A stretch of 6,218 nt of DNA, taken from Opitutia bacterium UBA7397 (lineage in GTDB: Bacteria; Verrucomicrobiota; Verrucomicrobiia; Opitutales; UBA953). Position 1 is the first letter of the stretch; every line of letters starts with the position of its first letter. The stretch is from NCBI GenBank assembly GCA_002470605.1, contig DKND01000117.1, positions 27,060-33,277 of the forward strand, in the 5' to 3' direction. A program made the translations under genes and the position numbers. Under the pieces are notes generated by a model. It saw nothing but the letters and a program-made list of their open reading frames with translations, was not told the origin of the DNA and ran no database searches. Shown one piece after another: positions 1-5,168 of this stretch.

Positions 1-227
1 GCCCGCCAGAAATAGATCACCTGCATTTTGTGCGGACCATAGGAGATGTTCTCATCTGGCTTGATCGCCAGCGGAGACTTCAGGTGTTCCGGGTTTCCGT
101 CGTTGACGAAGCGAGCAGGGGCCTTGGGCGTCTCGACCTTGGCTTTTGGTTTGGCCGGTGCGTCAGCGGCGAGCAGGGAGGCGGCACCCAGGGAGAGGGC
201 GACGACGGAAGCGAGCAGGGGGTTCAT
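1..227 (-). CDS. N-terminal fragment of an exported protein, probably an alpha/beta-hydrolase (acetyl)esterase
   Basis: The frame opens at an ATG (225-227) and runs out of the window after 75 full codons, so the catalytic part is not visible. Residues 1-21 form a signal peptide (MNPLLASVVALSLGAASLLA, then AD), followed by a Lys/Pro/Ala-rich linker at about residues 22-40. Near the end the motif ISYGPHKMQVIYFWRA (about 60-75) resembles the entry to the hydrolase domain of secreted esterases of the PVC superphylum, where a 'YGPH-x-x-x-V-x-x-FW-x-A' segment precedes the first core strands. The nucleophile elbow GxSxG and the Asp/His of the triad would lie beyond base 1. The start is supported by the signal peptide and by a promoter-like element exactly 10 nt upstream. 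Family assignment rests on this one short motif and is moderate. That the product is an exported protein is much surer. It appears to begin a new transcription unit, separate from the operon to its right. Confidence 0.6.
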   Translation of the reverse strand, partial: MNPLLASVVALSLGAASLLAADAPAKPKAKVETPKAPARFVNDGNPEHLKSPLAIKPDENISYGPHKMQVIYFWR

Positions 228-244
228 GCTGTCTTTGAGACAGC
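228..244. repeat. Perfect 7-bp inverted repeat abutting the start codon
   Basis: The 17-bp sequence (minus strand GCTGTCTCAAAGACAGC) has two perfect 7-bp arms around a 3-nt centre and touches the ATG of the esterase-like gene. One arm contains the GTCT of the putative -10 element. It could be an operator, or a hairpin if the transcript starts upstream of it. The corresponding place in front of the propeller/cytochrome gene is not palindromic, so this is not a necessary part of the shared promoter. Confidence 0.45.
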
Positions 245-263
245 CAGAACTCCCTACGGTTGC
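238..263 (-). promoter_or_regulatory. Putative ECF-sigma-like promoter (copy 1) of the esterase-like gene
   Basis: On the minus strand GCAACC (263-258) is followed after 16 nt by GTCT (241-238), and the ATG begins 10 nt later at 227. The same three elements with the same two spacings occur at 5131-5106 in front of another gene. An AAC-containing -35 element and a short GTC-type -10 element about 16 nt apart are typical of extracytoplasmic-function sigma factor promoters. With normal -10 to start-site spacing the transcript would begin about 0-5 nt before the ATG. The assignment as a promoter is inference; the repeated architecture is directly visible. Confidence 0.55.
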
Positions 264-273
264 GAGGAAAACC

Positions 274-723
274 TTACTTCGCCGGGGTCGCGGGCGGGAT
301 CTTGCAGGTCTGCCAAGCGAGGAATTTCCAACGGCCGGCCTCTTGTCGCCACACGCCGAGGAAGCTTATTTTAGTTTCAGTGGTGGTTTCGCCCATGATG
401 GCTTTTACATCGAAGCGACCAGTCATCAGCGCGATGCCCGGGGCGGGAAAGGTGAAATCGCGACTTTCGTAATCGAGGCGGAGATACTTCGCCTTGCCGC
501 TTGTGATGAGTTCGATGAACGAGGCCTTGGTGTCTACTAGACCGTTGGAGTGGGCATAATGGAGGTCTTCAGAGAGTTGCTCGGCCAGCTTGTCGCGGTC
601 GACGGATTTCATTGCGGCGACCCGGGCGTCATCGGCGGCTCGAAGGATAGCTAGCTCGGGGTTTTCGGCAGCTGATGCCGTGAGTGTGGCGAGGAGGCAC
701 AGGAGGGAGGTTAAGAGTTTCAT
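274..723 (-). CDS. Exported SnoaL-like / DUF4440-type small protein (NTF2-like fold)
   Basis: 149 residues. Residues 1-19 are a signal peptide (MKLLTSLLCLLATLTASA, predicted cleavage near ASA-AEN). The Cys at residue 9 is inside the hydrophobic core and is not a lipobox. The mature part of about 130 residues has the pattern of DUF4440/SnoaL-like NTF2-fold proteins: an N-terminal helix (about 23-50, AILRAADDARVAAM...), the segment LSEDLHYAHSNGLVDTKASF (50-69), central strands with TGRFDV (101-106), and a closing strand pair GVWRQEAGRWKFLAWQTC (123-140). The family includes small-molecule isomerase/cyclase-like enzymes and many non-catalytic binding proteins; no specific reaction can be assigned. 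It is the last gene of the operon, 13 nt after the DUF1080 gene, with no Shine-Dalgarno sequence before its ATG. No hairpin terminator is visible after its stop, and the next promoter-like element starts about 11 bp further on. Confidence 0.85.
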   Translation of the reverse strand: MKLLTSLLCLLATLTASAAENPELAILRAADDARVAAMKSVDRDKLAEQLSEDLHYAHSNGLVDTKASFIELITSGKAKYLRLDYESRDFTFPAPGIALMTGRFDVKAIMGETTTETKISFLGVWRQEAGRWKFLAWQTCKIPPATPAK

Positions 724-736
724 GGGTAAGTCAGTT

Positions 737-1498
737 TTATTTGGTGATTGGTTGGATTTTCAATTTTTCGAGCATGCCGCGCACGCGAGCTTCCTCTTTG
801 GCCAAAGCAGCAGGCGGAATCGGCATCGGGACGAAGGCTGGGTCAGCTTTGATAATCTCGCTGGCAGGAAACGTCCGGAGCCGAAGGTTTCGGAAAGCGA
901 CGTCCTGGCCGTGGTCCTGCAGGAGGAGTTTGCCTCCGCGGCCCTTGAGGTCGCCGCCGCGGATTGTCAGCAACCGGATTTCGGCGGCCCATTTTTGGTC
1001 GGTATAATCGAAGGAAAGGACGTTCTGCTCGTTGAGCCAATGCTCGATGACGGTTCCTTGGCAACGGATGCGCGCGGTGTTCCATTCGCCCACGGACCGG
1101 GTGGCCCGCTTGCTCGGAGCCATGCAGAAAAACAGTGAAGCGGCTGCCTGGCGTGGGTTTTCGCCGTAGGGGCTATCGATGTCGTCCAGCACCTGATACT
1201 CGACTTGTCCTGGGCGGTAATAGACGCCGCTGTTGCATCCTTTGCTGACTTTCCAATCGAAGCGCAGTTCGAAGTCGTCGGGGATGGTGCGAGTTTCGTA
1301 GGTCAGCTGGCCGGTGCCACGGACGCGAGTGAAGGCGCCGTCTTTGACTTCCCAATTGCCGGGATGTTTCCAGCCGTCGAAGGTTTTGCCGTCCGAGAGG
1401 GCGACGAAGCCAAGGCGTTGCTCTTCTTGGTCCATCGGTGCGGCCGCGAGCGACATCGCACCGATTAAGTAAAATAACACAGATTGCCAAGAAAGCAT
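737..1498 (-). CDS. Exported DUF1080 / 3-keto-disaccharide hydrolase-domain protein
   Basis: 253 residues with a signal peptide at 1-20 (ends SLAAA). The mature protein is a single jelly-roll domain of the DUF1080 (3-keto-disaccharide hydrolase) family at about 29-210. Visible family hallmarks are GFVALSDGKTFDGWK (30-44), the strand NWEVKDGAF (48-56), CNSGVYYR (88-95), the EYQVLDD segment (100-106), GEWNTARIRCQGTVIEHWLN (137-156) and LLLQDHGQDVAFRNLRLR (191-208). A charged C-terminal helix (about 225-248) extends past the domain. The family is LamG/concanavalin-like; some members cleave 3-keto-glycosides made by periplasmic sugar oxidation, but for most the activity is unproven. Its operon partner two genes upstream is a putative redox protein with cytochrome c, which would fit an oxidise-then-hydrolyse pathway (inference). 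The ATG lies 3 nt after the methyltransferase stop, implying translational coupling; an AAGG 8 nt upstream is the only weak Shine-Dalgarno candidate in the operon. Confidence 0.9.
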   Translation of the reverse strand: MLSWQSVLFYLIGAMSLAAAPMDQEEQRLGFVALSDGKTFDGWKHPGNWEVKDGAFTRVRGTGQLTYETRTIPDDFELRFDWKVSKGCNSGVYYRPGQVEYQVLDDIDSPYGENPRQAAASLFFCMAPSKRATRSVGEWNTARIRCQGTVIEHWLNEQNVLSFDYTDQKWAAEIRLLTIRGGDLKGRGGKLLLQDHGQDVAFRNLRLRTFPASEIIKADPAFVPMPIPPAALAKEEARVRGMLEKLKIQPITK

Positions 1499-1501
1499 GG
1501 A

Positions 1502-2533
1502 TTAGACCTTGATGGCCGTCACGATACTACGGTCGCAGGCGGTGTCCTGATGGCGTACGTCGATAAAACCAGCTTCGGTTAACAGCTCGCGCATCTCGCC
1601 GGTGCCGTAGCAACGGCCTTCAGTGACGCTCATGAGTAGCGCGGAGTAAGCGGCGACGGGAGCGGGCCCGGTCTTGTCGTCGTTTAGGTGCGCATCGTGT
1701 ACGATCAGCAATCCGCCTTGGGATAGAGCTTGGGCGGAGGCGGCGAGTAGCGGTCGTACTTTATCCGTATCCCAGTCATGCAGCACGTTGGAGAAAAGAT
1801 GGACGTCGTAGCCGGCGGGCAGAGAATCCTTGAACATATCGCCGGCGGCGACATCGACCCGATTTTGGAAGCCGCGCTTCGCAATCATCTTGCGGGCGAT
1901 GCCATCGACCGGTGGGCGCTCAAAGACTGTTGCGGTCAGTTTCGGGTGATTAGCGACGAGTGCGCAGGCGTAGACCCCGGAGCCACCGGCGATATCGAGT
2001 AAGCGGGTGCGGGTACCGATTGGTGCGGCCTTGGCCATGGCGGGTCCGAGGGTGAAGCCTCGGCAATCCATCGCGGCGGTGAAGCTGGTGGCGAATTCGT
2101 CGGTGAGCATCGCCTCTGTCCAAGGTTTTTCATCTTTGTAACTACCCCAATTGGCAGGCTTGTCGGTGCGGAGGATGGTGATGAAATCTTTTACCACCGG
2201 GCGGTCTTTGAGGGACGCGTAGTAGGGACCGAGAAAAGACGAGGAGGTGCTAACGAGGTGCTCGTTCCCTAGTGGAGTAATCGAATAGATGCCTTGTTTG
2301 ACGGTGATGAAGCCGTTGGCGGCGAAAAGCGTCAGCATCACGTCGGTCGGCCGGCGATGCGTGCCAAGATCGCGGCAGACGGTGGCGAGGTCGGACGGCT
2401 TGGCGGCGAGTTTTGTAAAAAAATCAAACTCCGTGATCGCCGCGGCGATGAGGTCGACCGCGTAGAGCCCGTCACGAAAGCGATAAAGAGCGAGAGGGTC
2501 TGAGGCTGGAGAGCGCGTGAGGTCGAGGGGCAT
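1502..2533 (-). CDS. Cytoplasmic class I SAM-dependent O-methyltransferase (Methyltransf_2, hydroxyindole/caffeate O-methyltransferase-like)
   Basis: 343 residues, the usual length for the family. An N-terminal winged-helix dimerisation domain covers about 12-95 (RFRDGLYAVDLIAAAITEFD onwards, ending YSITPLGNEHLV). The Rossmann methyltransferase domain covers about 160-343. Its SAM-binding glycine loop is LLDIAGGSG (178-186), the acidic residue ending strand beta2 is E205 (VFERPPV), and GDMF follows at 231-234. The family motif NVLHDWD is at 249-255; H252 is the likely catalytic base. The C-terminal part (GEMRELLTEAGFIDVR, 312-327) is also typical. No signal peptide is present, so it acts in the cytoplasm, unlike every neighbour. 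The product of the methylation cannot be assigned: family members methylate phenols, hydroxyindoles, polyketides and similar hydroxyls. It starts 6 nt after the stop of the propeller/cytochrome gene and ends 3 nt before the DUF1080 gene, so it is an integral operon member. GCCCCC precedes the ATG, so no Shine-Dalgarno sequence is present. Confidence 0.9.
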   Translation of the reverse strand: MPLDLTRSPASDPLALYRFRDGLYAVDLIAAAITEFDFFTKLAAKPSDLATVCRDLGTHRRPTDVMLTLFAANGFITVKQGIYSITPLGNEHLVSTSSSFLGPYYASLKDRPVVKDFITILRTDKPANWGSYKDEKPWTEAMLTDEFATSFTAAMDCRGFTLGPAMAKAAPIGTRTRLLDIAGGSGVYACALVANHPKLTATVFERPPVDGIARKMIAKRGFQNRVDVAAGDMFKDSLPAGYDVHLFSNVLHDWDTDKVRPLLAASAQALSQGGLLIVHDAHLNDDKTGPAPVAAYSALLMSVTEGRCYGTGEMRELLTEAGFIDVRHQDTACDRSIVTAIKV

Positions 2534-2539
2534 GGGGGC

Positions 2540-5095
2540 TTATTTTTTTGCAGCCTTCTTGCTCGGCATCAATTCATCGGATGTCCAGGAGGCGGTGTGC
2601 TCGGCGAATTGCGTGCGGATAGCTTTGACGTCCTTGCTTTCAATCGGAGAGGCATTGTGCTCCCATTCGCGCCGGATGTAAGTCAGAACACCGGCGATAT
2701 CCTCATCGCTGAGCATGCCCATCGGAGGCATCGTGAGATCCCAGGTGCGATTACCGACTTTGACCGGACCGCCGAGGCCGTTCAGCACGATGCGAGCGGC
2801 GATATCGGGTTTGCCCAGGACCCAGTCGCTATCGACCAGAGGTGGTGCGAGCCCGTCAAGTCCGTAGCCATGGGCTTGATGACAGGCCGCACAGAGGCCG
2901 CCGAAGACGGATTTCCCTTTTTCAAAGAGGGCGGTTTGGGATGCGCTCAGTGGAATGACTTTGGGCGGGGCGGGTGCACCTGGTTTGCCGGGCCAGGTTA
3001 AGCGGGCATCGACGCTGGCGATGAGTTTCGCGCCGGTGGCGTCGGTCATCGTTGCTTTCAATTGGGCGAGCGAGAGCGGCTCTTTGGTCAGCCAAAGCAT
3101 CTTAGGCTTAGCGGCGGCTCCGCTTTTCGTTTTGATGGATTTGGTTTCGCTTTCGGTCTGACTTAGGCCGCGGATGATGGCCGTTCGGACGCTGGCAGCG
3201 ACTTCGGGAGCGACGGCCACGCTGAGGACTTCTTCGTACGGGCCGGCCTTTCCTGATTGCGAAATAATGCGACTGATGGCTTCGAGCACCGCATCGGCGT
3301 CGGAGGATTGTAGCTTTGAAGTGGCGATGGCGATTTGTCTGGCGATGGCGATTTCGCGGCCGCGTAAGCCGGTCAAAGCGCCTTCGCGGACTAAAGCGTT
3401 ACGTCCGTGCTGCGAGAGGATCTTGGCCAGAGCCGTATCGGTTTCGGCGGAGTTGGTGGCCGAGAGCCGAATGGCCAGGTGCGCGAGCACGAGGATTTCC
3501 TTCTCATCTTTGAGCGCACAGAGGTCTGAGATCATCTCGGTCGGAGCGATGCGGATGGCGGCCGCACGGACTTGGGTGTCAGGATCCTTGAGGGCGAGTC
3601 GGACGAGTTCAGGGCGTGCGGCACCAAGGCCATCGAGTGTCCAGAGCGCGTGGAGTCGCGTGACCGCGGGAGCCTTCGGGTCGGTCAGCAGGGCTCCGAG
3701 CGATTCAGAGGCGGAAAGGTCGCCGGATTCGACGAGCAGGCGCTGGGCTGTATCGCGTACCCAGCCATTGGGATGTTGCAGCAGCTTCACGCGTTCCGCG
3801 GTGAGTGCCGGGATTTTTGTGGCGCGCGGAGCGGTCTTATTGTCCCGGACGATACGCCAGATGCGGCCGCCGGTGACTGGCAGTTCGAGGTGACGATCCT
3901 TGATGTTAGCGATGAGGTAGTGCGTGAGGAAGGCTGGGTGTTGGAGCATGCCGCGGTAGAGGTCGACGACATACAGGCAGCCATCCGGTCCGTTGGCCAT
4001 CATCACCGGGCGGAAGCGTTCGTCGGTCGAGGTTAGGAATTCTTTATCCTTATAGACGTTGGCGCCGGTGAGCACGCCGTCCTTCTCTGCGATGGTGATG
4101 CGCTTCACGAGGTTGGAAGAGGGTTCGGGGATGAAGGCGTTGCCGCGAAACTCGGCCGGGAAAGCATCGCCGCGGTAGATGACGGCTCCGCAAGTAGAGG
4201 TTGCGTTGGCGAGCGTACCGTCGGTGCGGAGCGTCTTGGCGTCGTACCCGCGGTTCACGCCCGGGGTAGGATGGGAAGGGTAGACCGACTGATCCTTGAT
4301 GACCTTAGAGTTGATGCCGATTGCGTCGCGAAGCAGCGGATTGCGGGCGTAGGCTGCGGCCGGCAGGAGGTCGGCTCGGAGCAAGTCGGAGTTGTAGTTG
4401 AAGAAAAGGCGGCCGGCGTCGTCCTGACTCAGGCCCCATTGTCCGCGGCCAAGGCCTGGGCCCTTTTGCCACGCTCCGGTGGTGAGCTTTAAACTTGTAC
4501 CGTAGTTGGCGGCGTAGACGCGGTTATCCATCGCCCAAGTCGGCGTGTTGGCCATATGCTCAGGTTGGCCGCCCAGGGTGCCGAAGTCGGACGCGATTAA
4601 GATTTTCTCGTCGGCTACGCCGGTACCCTTCGTGTCGCGACAGAAGAATAGGTTCGGTGGTTCGGCGATGAAAGCGCCGCCTTTGACCGCCATGACGCCT
4701 CGCGGCATCACGAGATTATCGAGAAAGGGGGTCGCCTTGTCCATGCGACCGTCGCCGTCGACGTCGGTCAGTAATGAGACGCGGCTGGTCGGATCTTTTT
4801 CCGTCGTACCTTCGAGGTCGCGCATGTAGCTGCGCATCTCAACGACGAACATCCGGCCCTGATCGTCGAAGCTGATGGCCACCGGCGATTCGATCATCGG
4901 TTCACTGGCGACGAGTTCGATTCGGAAGCCGGCCGGAAGACGGAAAGTCTTCAGTTCTTCTTCGGGAGAGAGCGGCGCAGGGGCTGGAAGTTTGAACTTA
5001 AGGTTAACTTCGGCGGGGCCGGCGTTGCCTTTATTTAAACCGTAAGAATGGGAAACGCCAAGGGCCATGGCCAAGGCGAGAAGCGGGGTCTTCAT
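2540..5095 (-). CDS. Exported PVC-type propeller / HEAT-repeat / cytochrome c protein (putative sugar dehydrogenase)
   Basis: 851 residues in three blocks after a signal peptide (1-19, MKTPLLALAMALGVSHSYG). (a) About 43-418 is a beta-propeller of the membrane-bound/soluble dehydrogenase type found widely in Planctomycetota and Verrucomicrobiota (LPAGFRIELVASEP at 53-66, FDDQGRMFVVEM at 76-87, NGPDGCLYVVDLYRGMLQHP at 368-387, GGRIWRI at 409-415). It contains a calcium-loop pattern DVDGDGRMD (111-119). (b) About 430-648 are HEAT/ARM helical repeats, including RLHALWTLDGL (480-490). (c) About 715-815 is a cytochrome c domain with haem motif C735-A-A-C738-H739 and MPPM (789-792), M789 or M792 being the probable distal ligand. 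A Lys-rich tail ends the protein. The family is presumed to oxidise carbohydrates or alcohols and pass electrons to the haem; the substrate is unknown. The frame is open up to 5377, inside the sulfatase gene. I chose the ATG at 5095 because it begins a signal peptide and sits 10 nt after a promoter-like element. First gene of a four-gene operon. Confidence 0.93.
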   Translation of the reverse strand: MKTPLLALAMALGVSHSYGLNKGNAGPAEVNLKFKLPAPAPLSPEEELKTFRLPAGFRIELVASEPMIESPVAISFDDQGRMFVVEMRSYMRDLEGTTEKDPTSRVSLLTDVDGDGRMDKATPFLDNLVMPRGVMAVKGGAFIAEPPNLFFCRDTKGTGVADEKILIASDFGTLGGQPEHMANTPTWAMDNRVYAANYGTSLKLTTGAWQKGPGLGRGQWGLSQDDAGRLFFNYNSDLLRADLLPAAAYARNPLLRDAIGINSKVIKDQSVYPSHPTPGVNRGYDAKTLRTDGTLANATSTCGAVIYRGDAFPAEFRGNAFIPEPSSNLVKRITIAEKDGVLTGANVYKDKEFLTSTDERFRPVMMANGPDGCLYVVDLYRGMLQHPAFLTHYLIANIKDRHLELPVTGGRIWRIVRDNKTAPRATKIPALTAERVKLLQHPNGWVRDTAQRLLVESGDLSASESLGALLTDPKAPAVTRLHALWTLDGLGAARPELVRLALKDPDTQVRAAAIRIAPTEMISDLCALKDEKEILVLAHLAIRLSATNSAETDTALAKILSQHGRNALVREGALTGLRGREIAIARQIAIATSKLQSSDADAVLEAISRIISQSGKAGPYEEVLSVAVAPEVAASVRTAIIRGLSQTESETKSIKTKSGAAAKPKMLWLTKEPLSLAQLKATMTDATGAKLIASVDARLTWPGKPGAPAPPKVIPLSASQTALFEKGKSVFGGLCAACHQAHGYGLDGLAPPLVDSDWVLGKPDIAARIVLNGLGGPVKVGNRTWDLTMPPMGMLSDEDIAGVLTYIRREWEHNASPIESKDVKAIRTQFAEHTASWTSDELMPSKKAAKK

Positions 5096-5105
5096 GCTAC
5101 CCCTA

Positions 5106-5131
5106 AGACAGTCCGCAAACCTTCGGGTTGC
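5106..5131 (-). promoter_or_regulatory. Putative ECF-sigma-like promoter (copy 2) of the propeller/cytochrome operon
   Basis: On the minus strand GCAACC (5131-5126), a 16-nt spacer, then GTCT (5109-5106), then 10 nt to the ATG at 5095. This repeats the arrangement at 263-238 exactly in both spacings, and the two sites also share AGC just before the ATG and CTGTCT around the -10. The spacer interior is otherwise dissimilar, so this is not a simple recent duplication. The -35 element also forms an imperfect hairpin with the spacer (GCAACCC-GAA-GGTTTGC, one mismatch), which has no T-tract and is therefore an unconvincing terminator for the sulfatase gene. Promoter identity is inferred. Confidence 0.58.
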
Positions 5132-5168
5132 AAGTGGAACCCAAAGATTTGCGTATAGACCGCAGGGA

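Noticed and set aside
46..540. Plus-strand open frame of 164 codons
   Set aside because: Antisense shadow crossing the esterase-like gene, its promoter-like element and the DUF4440-like gene; no domain or signal recognised.
671..723. Lipoprotein signal in the DUF4440-like protein (Cys at residue 9)
   Set aside because: The Cys is within the hydrophobic core and lacks a lipobox; a standard signal peptidase I site (ASA-A) fits better.
590..1138. Plus-strand open frame of 182 codons
   Set aside because: Antisense to the DUF1080 and DUF4440-like genes, which have clear domains and signal peptides; its own translation shows no family features.
3174..3893. Plus-strand open frame of 239 codons
   Set aside because: It lies wholly antisense to the HEAT-repeat part of the propeller/cytochrome gene, is Arg/Ser/Ala-rich with no recognisable domain, and is expected by chance in GC-rich DNA.
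5115..5131. Imperfect hairpin as a rho-independent terminator of the sulfatase gene
   Set aside because: Arms of 7 bp have a mismatch and no T-tract follows; the arm coincides with the repeated -35-like element, which explains it better.
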